From: Jannaschia sp. GRR-S6-38
GTDB lineage: Bacteria > Pseudomonadota > Alphaproteobacteria > Rhodobacterales > Rhodobacteraceae
Direction: 5' to 3'
Length of the DNA: 64,000 nt
NCBI RefSeq assembly: GCF_029853695.1
Contig: NZ_CP122537.1
Span: 682,001 to 746,000, forward strand
Below are positions 54,845 through 63,715 of the stretch, in pieces; positions within the stretch are counted from its first letter, which is position 1, and every line of letters starts with the position of its first letter. The notes under the pieces are model-generated. The model was not told the DNA's origin. It searched no databases and saw only the letters and a program-made list of their open reading frames with translations. The translations under genes were made by a program, and so were the position numbers.

Positions 54845-55456
54845 ATGGCCTGGACCGACGATCGCGTCGAGACGCTCAAGCGCATGTGGAGCGAAGGGGC
54901 CAGTGCGTCCCAGATCGCCAAGGAACTGGGCGGCGTGACGCGCAACGCGGTGATCGGCAAGGTTCACCGCCTCGGCCTGTCGAACCGCAACGCCGATGCC
55001 GATGCGAAGCCCGAGCCCGCGAAGCCCGAGAAACCCAAGGCCGCGAAGCCCGAGGCCGCCAAGACGCCCGAGCCCAAGAAGCCCGCGCCCGAAGCCCCGG
55101 CCGCGGATGACGAGGATGACGACGACGAGCCGCGCACCATGGCCGCCGTGCCGCAGGGCGCGAACGTGACGCCGTTGCGCAAGCCCTTGATGGCGGGCCA
55201 GCCCCTGCCCCCGCAGCCCTCGGCCAACGAGATCAGCCCCGAGGCGCTGGCCAAGGTGAACGCGGTCGAGAAGACGGCGAAGAAGATCAGCTTGATGGAG
55301 CTGACCGAGCGGACCTGCAAATGGCCGATCGGCGACCCGGCCACGCCGAAATTCTGGTTCTGCGGCCTGCCCGTGCAGGCGGGCAAGCCCTATTGCGAGG
55401 CGCATGTCTCGGTGGCGTTCCAGCCCATGTCCTCGCGCCGCGACCGGCGCCGCTGA
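54845..55456 (+). CDS. gcrA: cell-cycle regulator GcrA
   Basis: A 203-residue regulator that binds sigma-70 and activates promoters containing CcrM-methylated GANTC, controlling division and chromosome genes in alphaproteobacteria. The N-terminal helix-turn-helix (MAWTDDRVETLKRMWSEGAS to VIGKVHRLGLS, about 1-46) binds DNA. A Lys/Pro/Ala/Glu-rich linker (about 50-95) and the C-terminal sigma-binding part (LMELTERTCKWPIGDP, FWFCGLP and PYCEAH) follow. It is monocistronic with its own promoter. A candidate target with clustered GANTC sites lies at 5.1 kb. Confidence 0.96.
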   Translation: MAWTDDRVETLKRMWSEGASASQIAKELGGVTRNAVIGKVHRLGLSNRNADADAKPEPAKPEKPKAAKPEAAKTPEPKKPAPEAPAADDEDDDDEPRTMAAVPQGANVTPLRKPLMAGQPLPPQPSANEISPEALAKVNAVEKTAKKISLMELTERTCKWPIGDPATPKFWFCGLPVQAGKPYCEAHVSVAFQPMSSRRDRRR

Positions 55457-55471
55457 CCCACCGCGTCGCCA

Positions 55472-55495
55472 CGGGCGCCGGGTGTCCGGCGCCCG
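55472..55495. terminator. hairpin between convergent gcrA and pssA
   Basis: A perfect 10-bp stem (55472-55481 with 55486-55495) with loop GTGT; outer pairs GCGTCG/CGACGC may extend it. No clear U-run on either strand, so termination is probable rather than certain. Confidence 0.5.
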
Positions 55496-55517
55496 GGACG
55501 CGACGCGCGCGCGGGCC

Positions 55518-56249
55518 TCAGCCCAGCCGCTTCTTCAGCGGCCCCCAGGCCAGGAGCGCGACGTAGATGAAGGTCGCGCCGACATGGAACACCCAGATCC
55601 GCGTCAGCATCAGCCCGATCACCAGCGCCGCGGCCAGCAGCACGTAGACCGCGTTGTCGCGGCTGATCTTCATCGACTTGAGCGAGATCGTGTCGAATCG
55701 CGCGATCATCAGCGCGCCCACCCCCAGCACCCATAGGGCGATCACCGCCTGCACCTCGCGCAGGTCGGCGAAGCCCGACAGGTAGAGCGTCACCGGAAAG
55801 ATCCCCAGCATCGCGCCGGCCGGCGCGGGCACGCCCGAGAAGCTGCCCTTGGTGTTGGTCTCGGCCTTTGCGGCCACGTTGAAGCGCGCCAGCCGCAGGC
55901 AGCAGCAGATCGCGAAGGCCAGCGCCGCGATCCAGCCCATCCCGGCCATGCCCTCCAGCCCGAAATGGTAGACGAGCATCGCGGGAGCCACGCCGAAGCA
56001 GACGAAATCCGAGAGCGAATCGAGCTCGGCCCCGAAGGGCGAGGCCGCGTTCAGCCGCCGGGCCAGCAGCCCGTCCATCCCGTCGAGGAGCGCCGCGAAG
56101 ATCAGAAGCCCCGCGGCGAGGTTGAACTGGTCGGCGAAGGTGAAGCGGATCGAGGTCAGCCCGAAGCAGAGCCCGAGAATCGTCACCAGGTTCGGCAGCA
56201 GCATCACGACCGGCATCGGCCCGTCGCCGCGATCGCGCACCCGCGGCAT
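55518..56249 (-). CDS. pssA: CDP-diacylglycerol--serine O-phosphatidyltransferase
   Basis: A 243-residue integral membrane enzyme that makes phosphatidylserine from CDP-diacylglycerol and serine. The CDP-alcohol motif is Asp59-Gly60-x2-Ala63-Arg64-x8-Gly73-x3-Asp77-x3-Asp81. About seven helices are present. The start overlaps the end of psd by one base, so the two steps to phosphatidylethanolamine are made together. Phosphatidylethanolamine can then be methylated to phosphatidylcholine, parallel to the Pcs route encoded at 49 kb. Confidence 0.94.
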   Translation of the reverse strand: MPRVRDRGDGPMPVVMLLPNLVTILGLCFGLTSIRFTFADQFNLAAGLLIFAALLDGMDGLLARRLNAASPFGAELDSLSDFVCFGVAPAMLVYHFGLEGMAGMGWIAALAFAICCCLRLARFNVAAKAETNTKGSFSGVPAPAGAMLGIFPVTLYLSGFADLREVQAVIALWVLGVGALMIARFDTISLKSMKISRDNAVYVLLAAALVIGLMLTRIWVFHVGATFIYVALLAWGPLKKRLG

Positions 56250-56944
56250 CAGTCCGTCCGCGCCGCGGCCGGGCTGTCATCGCCCAGCTTCGCGATGATC
56301 GTCTCGCCCGAGGTCATCGTCTGGCCGATGGACACGCGCGGCGCGGTGCCGTCGGGCAGGTAGATGTCGAGCCGCGAGCCGAAGCGGATCAGGCCGAAGC
56401 GGCCGCCGCGTTCCAGCCGCGCGCCCTGGTCGACCTCGCAGAGGATCCGCCGCGCCACGAGGCCCGCGATCTGCACCACGCCCAGCGTCGTGCCGTCCTC
56501 CATGGTCAGGACCATGCCGTTGCGCTCGTTCTCCTCGGAGGCCTTGTCGAGCTCGGCCGACAGGAACTTGCCCGGCCGGTAGGCCAGCGCGGTGACCTCG
56601 CCCGCGACGGGCGCGCGGTTCACGTGGCAATCGAAGACCGACATGAAGACCGAGACCCGGGTGCGCGGCGCATCGCCGAGGCCCAGCTCGGCCGGCGGAA
56701 CGGCCGGCTCGATCAGCGAGACGACCCCGTCGGCGGGACTGACGACCAGCCCCTCGTCCATGGGCGTCACCCGGACCGGGTCGCGGAAGAAGTAGTAGCA
56801 CCAGATCGTCGCACCGAGGCCCAGCCAGCCCAGCGGCGACCAGAGCAGGTAGAGAAGCACCGTGACCACGCCGAACACGGCGATGAACTTGGGCCCCTCG
56901 CGGTGGACGGGCTTCACGAAGGTGCCGAGAAGGCTGACGCTCAT
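56249..56944 (-). CDS. psd: phosphatidylserine decarboxylase proenzyme
   Basis: A 231-residue short-form Psd, which self-cleaves to generate a pyruvoyl group and then converts phosphatidylserine to phosphatidylethanolamine. The cleavage site is Gly189-Ser190 in [11 protein letters not shown], and a membrane helix (about 20-45) precedes [11 protein letters not shown] and [16 protein letters not shown]. The length and RFGS motif place it in the archaeal/alphaproteobacterial type rather than the E. coli LGST type. It is first in the psd-pssA unit. Confidence 0.94.
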   Translation of the reverse strand: MSVSLLGTFVKPVHREGPKFIAVFGVVTVLLYLLWSPLGWLGLGATIWCYYFFRDPVRVTPMDEGLVVSPADGVVSLIEPAVPPAELGLGDAPRTRVSVFMSVFDCHVNRAPVAGEVTALAYRPGKFLSAELDKASEENERNGMVLTMEDGTTLGVVQIAGLVARRILCEVDQGARLERGGRFGLIRFGSRLDIYLPDGTAPRVSIGQTMTSGETIIAKLGDDSPAAARTD

Positions 56945-56998
56945 GGGGTTCTCCTGCAGGAACGCAGCCAGATAGCGCGGCGGGCGCGCGGGGTCCAG

Positions 56999-58975
56999 CT
57001 ACCGTCCGAGAAGCAGGCCCCGAAGCTGGTCCTCGACGCGGTCGCGGATCGCGTCCTGCAGCGCCTCCGTGTCGGTCAGGATCTCGGGCGCAACCTCCAG
57101 CTCGGAGGCCAGCTTCTCGCGGGCCTGCGCTTCCGCACGCTGCCGGGCCGCCTCGGCCTCGGCGCGGGCGCGCGCCTCCACCTCCTCGCGCTCGATCTCC
57201 ATGCGCTGGCGGGCGAGGTATTCGAGGTCCAGCCGGATACGCGGATCGGCCCAGGGGCCCTCGATCAGCACGGGAACGACCGGCCCGCCGGCGCGCAGTT
57301 GCGGCAACAGCCGGTAGCTGAGCGTCCGCGCGCCCAGATCGATCGAACCCGCCGCCGACGCCGTCAGCAAGGGCGCGTCCAGCGCGAAGCCGTCATCGGT
57401 GGCCACGCCATCGGTCACGTCGAAGCCCAGCCGCAGCCCGTCGAAGACCGTCTTCTGCCCCTCGCCCACATAGGCCGGATCGAGGTTCCGGATCATGCCG
57501 GCCACGTCGAGCCCCAGCATCTCGCCGCGCCCGATATCAACCGTGACGCGGCCGTCCAGGCTTTCGACCAGGGCCTGCCCGGTCGCGCCCGCGCCCAGCA
57601 GGTCGATCCGCGCGGCGGCCTGCCCCACCAGGCGGTCGAAACCGGCCAGGTCGCGCAGCAGGGCCTGCAGGGCCAGCCCCTCCACCGCGAGATCGGCGCG
57701 GGCGGACAGCCCGCCGCGCCCGTTGGCGACCAGCTCTCCGGTGACGCGGCCGTCATAGGCGCGCAGCGGCTGGAGCGTGGCGACGGCCCGGCCGTTCTTC
57801 AGCGTCACGCGGGCGCGCAGCTCGTCGAGGCGGGCATCGCCCAAGTCCACCGGGCCCAGTGCCAGCGAGAGCACGCCGTCCGCCGCGAAGAGGCCCGAGA
57901 CGTCGATCGGGTCGCGGCCCCAACCGGCGGCGCCGATCGGCCCGCCGCCACCGCCGCCCCTGCCGCCCGCGACGGCGGTGAGGTCCAGCGCCGGGGCCGA
58001 GAGCGTCGCGGCGAAGCGGGGCCGCGCCTCGCCCGGCCAGAGATCCAGCGCGCCCGAGACGCGGTTGTCGTCGAGGTCGAGGACCATATCGCGCAGGTGC
58101 AGGCTGCCCTCGGGCGCGAGCGTCAGCGCTGCGTCCAGCGCGATCCGCCCACCGCCGAGGCCGCGCGGCAGGTCCGGCGGGGCGACGCCCAGCGCGGTCA
58201 GCGGCGCGAGCCCGTCGGTCGAGCCCGCCCGCGCGCGCCCCTCGAAGGCCAGCGCGTCGAGATCGGCCTGCCCGTCCAGCGTCAGCTCGGTCGCGCCGGC
58301 CCGCAGGTCGATCGTCACCGGCGACAGCGCGCCGGCGATCAGCGCCGCGCCTTGCGGCGCTTCGAGCTCCAGCTCCATGGCCTGCCCGCCATAGAGCGCG
58401 GAGGCCGAGAGGCTGAGCGGTCCGGCGGCATCCGGCAGGGTCAGTTCGGCATCGAGCGCGCGCAGCAGATGCGAGGCCCCGCTGCGCTGGTCGCGGAAGC
58501 TGACCTCCGCGCCGGACAACACCGCGCGGTCGATGGCGAAGCCGCCGCCATCCCTGCGCGCCGCGGCGGGGTGGCTCGGCCCGGCCTCCGCGCTGCCGAA
58601 ATCCCAGTTGCGCTGCCCGTCGGGCCCGATTTCCAGCCGCAGCCGCGCCTCGTCCAGCTCGATCGTCTCGAGCCGGAGTTCCCCGCCCGTCAGCACCGAG
58701 AGCGGCACGCCCACCTCGAGCCGCGCGGCCTCCAGCATCGGGGCATCCTCGGCCCAGGAAGCGTTCGCGACGCGCACCCCCTCGGCCCGGATGCCCAGCC
58801 GCGGCCAGAGCGTGGCGCGGACTTCGCCCTCGATGGCGAGCGCGCGGCCGGTCGTGGCCTCGAAGCGGTCGGCGGCCAGCCGCGCGATGCGCTCGGTCGG
58901 GACGAGAAGCAGCGCCGCGACGGCGAGGAAGACGAGCAGCAGGAGCGTGCCGGCGATGCGGAAGAGCCATTTCAT
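56999..58975 (-). CDS. AsmA family protein
   Basis: A 658-residue envelope protein with an N-terminal membrane helix (about 5-25), an AsmA-N region ([21 protein letters not shown]) and a long beta-rich body, ending with the AsmA C-terminal domain ([20 protein letters not shown] and [20 protein letters not shown]) and a charged tail. AsmA-like proteins form lipid-conducting grooves that bridge inner and outer membranes. The ATG at 58975 begins the membrane anchor; the open frame upstream is not conserved. It is divergent from rimO by 91 bp and lies 55 bp downstream-side of psd. Confidence 0.88.
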   Translation of the reverse strand: MKWLFRIAGTLLLLVFLAVAALLLVPTERIARLAADRFEATTGRALAIEGEVRATLWPRLGIRAEGVRVANASWAEDAPMLEAARLEVGVPLSVLTGGELRLETIELDEARLRLEIGPDGQRNWDFGSAEAGPSHPAAARRDGGGFAIDRAVLSGAEVSFRDQRSGASHLLRALDAELTLPDAAGPLSLSASALYGGQAMELELEAPQGAALIAGALSPVTIDLRAGATELTLDGQADLDALAFEGRARAGSTDGLAPLTALGVAPPDLPRGLGGGRIALDAALTLAPEGSLHLRDMVLDLDDNRVSGALDLWPGEARPRFAATLSAPALDLTAVAGGRGGGGGGPIGAAGWGRDPIDVSGLFAADGVLSLALGPVDLGDARLDELRARVTLKNGRAVATLQPLRAYDGRVTGELVANGRGGLSARADLAVEGLALQALLRDLAGFDRLVGQAAARIDLLGAGATGQALVESLDGRVTVDIGRGEMLGLDVAGMIRNLDPAYVGEGQKTVFDGLRLGFDVTDGVATDDGFALDAPLLTASAAGSIDLGARTLSYRLLPQLRAGGPVVPVLIEGPWADPRIRLDLEYLARQRMEIEREEVEARARAEAEAARQRAEAQAREKLASELEVAPEILTDTEALQDAIRDRVEDQLRGLLLGR

Positions 58976-59066
58976 GGCCCCCACACCACCGCGCTTCGCC
59001 GCCCGTTGCAACCGCGATCGCACCGCCCCCTTTGCCAAGCCCGCGCGCAGCGACTATCTGGCGGCG

Positions 59067-60437
59067 ATGAGCCAGAACCCCCCCGACCTGCGCCCCGATC
59101 TCGCGCCCCGCGCCACCCTGCCCAGCGACGCGCGGCCCGGCCAGCCGAAGATCGGCATGGTCAGCCTGGGCTGTCCGAAAGCGCTGGTCGACAGCGAGCG
59201 CATCCTGACCCGGCTGCGCGCGGAGGGTTACGCGATCAGCCCCGATTACGCGGGCGCGGAGGCGGTGATCGTCAATACCTGCGGGTTTCTCGACAGCGCC
59301 AAGGCCGAGAGCCTGGACGCCATCGGCGAGGCGCTGCGCGAAAATGGGCGCGTCATCGTTACCGGCTGCCTGGGGGCTGAGCCCGACTACATCACCGGCG
59401 CGCATCCCAAGGTGCTGGCCGTCACGGGCCCGCATCAATACGAGCAGGTGCTGGACGCGGTCCATGCGGCCGTGCCGCCCGCGCCGGACCCGTTCGTGGA
59501 TTTGCTGCCGGCCGCGGGCGTGTCGCTGACGCCGCGGCATTTCAGCTACCTGAAGATTTCCGAGGGCTGCAATCACAAGTGCAAGTTCTGCATCATCCCC
59601 GACATGCGCGGGCGGCTGGCGTCGCGTCCGCACAAGGCGGTGATGCGCGAGGCCGAGAAGCTGGTCGAGGCCGGGGTGCGCGAGCTTCTGGTGATCAGCC
59701 AGGATACGTCTGCCTACGGGACGGACTGGAAGGACCGCGCCGGCGCCGGCGCGCATATCGAGGCGCTGGCCCGCGATCTGGGCAGCCTCGGCGCCTGGAT
59801 CCGGCTGCATTACGTCTATCCCTATCCGCATGTCGCCAACCTGATCCCGCTGATGGCCGATGGCCTGGTGCTCCCCTATCTCGACGTGCCCTTCCAGCAC
59901 GCCCATCCCGACACGCTGCGCCGCATGGCCCGCCCCGCCCATGCCGAGCGCACGCTCGACCGGATCGCCGAATGGCGCGCGATCTGCCCCGAGATCGCGA
60001 TCCGCTCGACCTTCATCGTGGGCTATCCCGGCGAGACGGAAGCCGAGTTCGAGACGCTGCTCGACTGGCTGGACGAGGCGCAGCTCGACCGCGTGGGGGC
60101 CTTCCAATACGAAAACGTCGCCGGCGCGCGGTCGAACGCCCTGCCCGATCACGTGCCCGACGCGCTGAAGGCCGAGCGCTACGAACGCTTCATGGAGAAG
60201 GCGCAGGCCATCTCGGCCGCGAAGCTGGCGGCGAAGGTCGGCACGCGGCTGGAGGTGATCGTGGACGCGGTCGATGCCGAGGGCGCGACCTGCCGCAGCA
60301 AGGCCGACGCGCCCGAGATCGATGGCAACCTGTTCATCGACGCGGGCTTCGAGGATCTGGCGCTCGGCAACATCCTGACGGTCGAGGTGGACGAGGCCAG
60401 CGAATACGACCTCTGGGGCCGGCCGGTCGCGCGCTGA
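59067..60437 (+). CDS. rimO: ribosomal protein S12 methylthiotransferase RimO
   Basis: A 456-residue radical-SAM enzyme that methylthiolates Asp89 of ribosomal protein S12. The N-terminal UPF0004 domain carries Cys36, Cys72 and Cys101 ([21 protein letters not shown] and TGCLG) for one 4Fe-4S cluster. The radical-SAM cluster is Cys168-x3-Cys172-x2-Cys175 (CNHKCKFC). A TRAM domain forms the C-terminus (about 385-450). The ATG at 59067 agrees with family length. Two tandem hairpins lie downstream. Confidence 0.96.
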   Translation: MSQNPPDLRPDLAPRATLPSDARPGQPKIGMVSLGCPKALVDSERILTRLRAEGYAISPDYAGAEAVIVNTCGFLDSAKAESLDAIGEALRENGRVIVTGCLGAEPDYITGAHPKVLAVTGPHQYEQVLDAVHAAVPPAPDPFVDLLPAAGVSLTPRHFSYLKISEGCNHKCKFCIIPDMRGRLASRPHKAVMREAEKLVEAGVRELLVISQDTSAYGTDWKDRAGAGAHIEALARDLGSLGAWIRLHYVYPYPHVANLIPLMADGLVLPYLDVPFQHAHPDTLRRMARPAHAERTLDRIAEWRAICPEIAIRSTFIVGYPGETEAEFETLLDWLDEAQLDRVGAFQYENVAGARSNALPDHVPDALKAERYERFMEKAQAISAAKLAAKVGTRLEVIVDAVDAEGATCRSKADAPEIDGNLFIDAGFEDLALGNILTVEVDEASEYDLWGRPVAR

Positions 60438-60469
60438 AGCGCGCCGACGGCCCGGACCCCCGAAGATGC

Positions 60470-60530
60470 GGTCGGACGGCCCCCGGGGACCGTCCGACCC
60501 GGGCCACCGGGACAGGCCCCGCCGGGGCCT
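60470..60530 (+). terminator. tandem hairpins after rimO
   Basis: First hairpin: 10-bp perfect stem 60470-60479 with 60490-60499, with an inner CCCC/GGGG. Second: 7-bp stem 60514-60520 with 60524-60530. Neither is followed by a T-run. They probably stabilise or end the rimO mRNA, facing the convergent DUF6455 gene. Confidence 0.45.
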
Positions 60531-60602
60531 CCTCCGGTCAGCGCCCGTGCCCACTCCGATCGGTCGCGTTCGGGATGCGGCCCGGGCTGGCCCGATGGCG
60601 AA

Positions 60603-60869
60603 TCAATCCCACGCCAGACGCTCCATCATATGCACGTTGCGGCAGCCGCGCGGCGCGCGGCGGGGCGCATCGACGGGCTCGGCGCGGAAGCGGTCGCAAT
60701 CGGGGACGATCTGGCAGCCGCGGCAGCGCGTCACGGCCTCGGACCATTCGGGCTGCTGCAGCCGCCCTTCGCGTTGCGCCTCCGCCAGGTCCACGCCGGT
60801 CGCGCGGGCCATGTCGCGGATGCGGGCCAGATGGGGGGCCACGGGGCCGAGCGGGATGGTTCTGGGCAT
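60603..60869 (-). CDS. DUF6455-type small cysteine-rich protein
   Basis: An 88-residue cytoplasmic protein. A helical N-terminal half is followed by four cysteines: Cys49-x2-Cys52, Cys58 and Cys76 in APRGCRNVHMMERL, spaced like the DUF6455 family common in Rhodobacterales. The four thiols may bind zinc or an Fe-S cluster, which is not shown. A GGAGGA ribosome site precedes the ATG. The gene stands alone between rimO and a hydrolase. Function unknown. Confidence 0.75.
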   Translation of the reverse strand: MPRTIPLGPVAPHLARIRDMARATGVDLAEAQREGRLQQPEWSEAVTRCRGCQIVPDCDRFRAEPVDAPRRAPRGCRNVHMMERLAWD

Positions 60870-60951
60870 GGCGTCCTCCGGATTGCCTGCGCCCAGATTG
60901 CGCCCACCCCGCCAGGCACGCCTTGATCCATCGCAAGCCGGGCCCGGCGCG

Positions 60952-61707
60952 TCAGTGGCCCAATTCGTCCAAGATCCGCGCCACCCAGCCGCGCGGGATC
61001 AGGTGGCTGGCCGAATGGACGTCGAGCGTCACGCGCCCCGCCGCGCAGTCCCATTCGCGCCGGTCATGCGTCAGCCACGACACGGCATTCCAGTCGAAGC
61101 GCCGGGTGCGCGCGCCGCAGCCCAGCCGATCGCGCCAGAGCGCCACCGCCCATTCGTCGCTGCCATCGGGGCCCAGCGGAAAGTCGAGGACCGTATCCGT
61201 CTTGCCATGCGTATGCGCCACGCGCGCGGGCCGCCCCGCGCAGTCGAGCCCCGGGCCGAAGGCGCCGGCGATCAGCAAGAGCGCATCGACGACCACACCG
61301 CCCTCGCAGGCGAAGCGCGCCGCCATCAGCGCGCCCCAGCTGTAACCCGAGACGTAGAGCCGGCCGTCCACCGGCCAGCGCTTGGCCACATCCGCCAGCA
61401 CGGCGCGGGCGAAGGGCGTGTCGCGACTGCCCGGGCGGCGGAAATCCCAGCTGCGCCCCAGCCCATCGGGCGCAACGAAAAGCACCCCCGCTGCATCCGC
61501 CGCAGCCCCGGTGCGCGGACTGCCCAGCGGCACCGGGCCCTGCCGGCCCCAGCCATGAAAATGCAGCATGATGGGCAGCGGCGTGACGCCGTCCCAGCCC
61601 GCGGGCAGGCGCACGTGATAGCTGCGCTCGCCCAACGCGCAGCCGCCCTCGGGGCAGGCGGAGAGCGGCGTGGCGAAGAGGATCAGAAGAAGCAGAAGTA
61701 CGCGCAT
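60952..61707 (-). CDS. PHB depolymerase-like (LpqC family) exported esterase
   Basis: A 251-residue exported alpha/beta hydrolase. A signal peptide (MRVLLLLLILFATPLSA) precedes Cys18 and Cys23. The nucleophile Ser123 is in GYSWGALMA; MLHFHGWG is the oxyanion region, and the late HGKTDTVLDFP and SASHLIP supply the Asp and His. This is the polyhydroxybutyrate depolymerase/LpqC pattern, enzymes acting on short polyesters or feruloyl esters; the substrate is unknown. The ATG at 61707 starts the signal peptide; a TTG three codons earlier is possible. Confidence 0.8.
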   Translation of the reverse strand: MRVLLLLLILFATPLSACPEGGCALGERSYHVRLPAGWDGVTPLPIMLHFHGWGRQGPVPLGSPRTGAAADAAGVLFVAPDGLGRSWDFRRPGSRDTPFARAVLADVAKRWPVDGRLYVSGYSWGALMAARFACEGGVVVDALLLIAGAFGPGLDCAGRPARVAHTHGKTDTVLDFPLGPDGSDEWAVALWRDRLGCGARTRRFDWNAVSWLTHDRREWDCAAGRVTLDVHSASHLIPRGWVARILDELGH

Positions 61708-61754
61708 GCGCGGCAACCTACCGGGCGGGGCAGCGCGGGCCAGTCACGGCTGCG

Positions 61755-62258
61755 TCAGGAGGTTTCCGCGGCGACGAAGTCGAGCGCGACGCCGTTGAGG
61801 CAGTGCCGCTTGCCGGTGGGCGACGGGCCGTCATCGAAGACATGGCCCAGATGGCCGCCGCAATTGGCGCAATGCACTTCGACGCGCGGATAGACCAGCT
61901 TGTAGTCCATCGAGGTCCCGATCGCCTCCTCCGAGAGCGGCGCCCAGAAGCTGGGCCAGCCCGTGCCGCTGTCGAACTTGGTGTCCGAGGGATAGACCGG
62001 GTTCGCGCAGCCCGCGCAATTGTAGGTCCCGGCCTCCCAGAAATCATCGAGGGGGCTGGAATAGGGCCGCTCGGTCTTGGCCTCGCGCAGAATGGCGAAT
62101 TCCTCCGCCGTCAGGCGATCACGCCATTCCTCGGGCGTCAGGGTGACGGGATAGGTCCCGCCCCCGGCCGGGGTCCGGCGGTTCACGACGAGGTAGCCGC
62201 CGCCCGCGACAAGCGCGGTGGCGGCCCCTCCGATCAAGATGGCGCGGCGTGTGGGCAT
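61755..62258 (-). CDS. msrB: exported peptide-methionine (R)-S-oxide reductase MsrB
   Basis: A 167-residue enzyme that reduces the R-epimer of methionine sulfoxide. The N-terminus MPTRRAILIGGAATALVAGG is a twin-arginine-type or N-anchored signal, so it acts in the periplasm. Zinc ligands are Cys81/Cys84 and Cys130/Cys133; the catalytic Cys153 is in RHCLNGVALDF. The conserved GTGWPSFW motif is present. It complements the cytoplasmic MsrA at 12.4 kb. It lies between an exported esterase and an M48 protease on the same strand. Confidence 0.93.
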   Translation of the reverse strand: MPTRRAILIGGAATALVAGGGYLVVNRRTPAGGGTYPVTLTPEEWRDRLTAEEFAILREAKTERPYSSPLDDFWEAGTYNCAGCANPVYPSDTKFDSGTGWPSFWAPLSEEAIGTSMDYKLVYPRVEVHCANCGGHLGHVFDDGPSPTGKRHCLNGVALDFVAAETS

Positions 62259-62315
62259 GGCTCCTCCTTATCGCGAAAACGAAGCCCGTGCCCCGCACAT
62301 TCCTTCAATTCCGCG

Positions 62316-63017
62316 TCAGAGCCCCGCGGCCACGCGACGCACGGTGTCGATCCGGGCGGCGTTGGGCGGGTGGGTCCCGAGGAAGCGGTCGCCCGGGTCG
62401 GGGATGCGCGTGAAGAAGGCCGCGCCGTTCACCGGGTCGTAGCCGGCCCGCGCGGTGATGATCGTGCCCAGCGCGTCGGCCTCCAGCTCGTGCTCCTTCG
62501 AGAAGCGGCGCGCGCCCACCGTCGCGCCCGCGCGGCTGAGCTGGTCCACCGTCGTCGCGTCGGCTCCCGCCACGGTGGCGATCAGCCCGCCGACGATGGC
62601 GCCGGTCGCGGCCGATTGCCGCTGCCGGGCGATGTGCTGCTCGATGTGATGGGCGCTTTCATGCCCGATCACGAAGGCGATCTCGTCCTGGTTTCGCGCC
62701 TCGGTGATCAGGGCCTGGGTGAAGGTCAGGATCGGACGGCCGCCCTGGCCCAGCGACTGGAACGCGTTGGGCGGGGCGTTGCGGTTGGGATCGACCCGGA
62801 TGAGGAAATCGCAATTCAAACCGCGCGTTCGGCCGCGGCAGATCCGTTCTGCCGCGGGCTCCACCCGGGCGACGGCGGTCTGGAAATTGCGCACGGCGGT
62901 CGACTGCGTCACGCGGTCGGGTCCGCGCGCCACGGGCTCGACGGGTGCGCTCGTCTCGACGGCGACGCAGCCCGCCAATGCGGCGGCCAGCGCCAGTGCG
63001 ATCATTCCAGCCTTCAT
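62316..63017 (-). CDS. M48 family metalloprotease lipoprotein
   Basis: A 233-residue lipoprotein (lipobox LAGC, Cys17) with an M48 peptidase domain. The zinc motif HESAH (119-123) lies in IGHESAHHIEQH, and the third ligand is the Glu in KEHELEADALG. It resembles LoiP/BepA-type periplasmic proteases that clear misassembled outer-membrane proteins. The ATG at 63017 starts the signal. It is first in the minus-strand series that includes msrB, and it diverges from the DCC-family gene. Confidence 0.88.
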   Translation of the reverse strand: MKAGMIALALAAALAGCVAVETSAPVEPVARGPDRVTQSTAVRNFQTAVARVEPAAERICRGRTRGLNCDFLIRVDPNRNAPPNAFQSLGQGGRPILTFTQALITEARNQDEIAFVIGHESAHHIEQHIARQRQSAATGAIVGGLIATVAGADATTVDQLSRAGATVGARRFSKEHELEADALGTIITARAGYDPVNGAAFFTRIPDPGDRFLGTHPPNAARIDTVRRVAAGL

Positions 63018-63076
63018 GGCAATCTCCGGAAGCTCAACTAGTCTTGGTCACAAACGTTATAGGCCGAGGATATGCG

Positions 63077-63463
63077 ATGACAGGGCAAGCCGAACCAGAA
63101 GTGACACGGGTGCTGTACAATGCCGACTGCCCGATCTGTTCCTTCGAGATCGACCATTACCGCCGCCGGGCCGAGCGCGACGCCCTGCCCGTGGTCTTCG
63201 ACGACCTGAATGGGCCGGCGCGCGCGGGCTGGCGGATCGACGCGGATTCGGCGGCGCGCCGGCTGCATGTGCGGCGCGGCGACGAGGTGCTGTCGGGCTT
63301 TCCGGCCTTCCTCGCGCTCTGGGAGGCGATGCCCCACATGCGCCCGCTCGCCCGGGTCGCGCGCCTGCCGGGCCTGCGGACGGTGATCGGATTCACCTAT
63401 GACAAGCTGGCCGCCCCCATGCTTTACCGGATGCACAAGCGGCGGCAGCAAAAGGCGGGCTGA
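63077..63463 (+). CDS. DCC-family thiol-disulfide protein
   Basis: A 128-residue protein of the DUF393/DCC family. The signature YNADCPICSFEIDHY carries the redox pair Cys18-x2-Cys21, and the thioredoxin-like core includes VVFDDLN and the C-terminal YDKLAAPMLYRMHK. No signal peptide is seen. The ATG at 63077 follows GAGGA. Its stop overlaps the start of the next gene (TGATG), so they are coupled. The redox partner is unknown. Confidence 0.85.
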   Translation: MTGQAEPEVTRVLYNADCPICSFEIDHYRRRAERDALPVVFDDLNGPARAGWRIDADSAARRLHVRRGDEVLSGFPAFLALWEAMPHMRPLARVARLPGLRTVIGFTYDKLAAPMLYRMHKRRQQKAG

Positions 63464-63696
63464 TGTTCACCATCGAGCACGAATTCGACGCGACAGTCAT
63501 CACCCTGGTGGACGAGGGCGAGCCGGGGCGCGAGCCCGCCGAGGACGTCGTGGTCTCGGCCTTCGAGGAGTGCATCACCCTCACCCAGCCTGACCCGCGC
63601 ACGGGCGAGCCGGTGCGGATCACCCTGACGATGGGGCAGGTCCGCGACCTGGCGGTCGCGCTGGACCTTCCGGAAGGCGCCTACCGGCGGGAGTGA
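63463..63696 (+). CDS. small acidic hypothetical protein
   Basis: A 77-residue acidic protein starting MFTIEHEFDATVITLVDEGE. It has alternating hydrophobic strands, a segment TLTMGQVRDLAVALDLPEGAY that looks helical, and no membrane part. It overlaps the DCC gene by one base and probably shares its mRNA. It belongs to no family I can name. It converges on accA. Confidence 0.65.
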   Translation: MFTIEHEFDATVITLVDEGEPGREPAEDVVVSAFEECITLTQPDPRTGEPVRITLTMGQVRDLAVALDLPEGAYRRE

Positions 63697-63715
63697 TCGC
63701 CGCGCCGGGGGCCGT

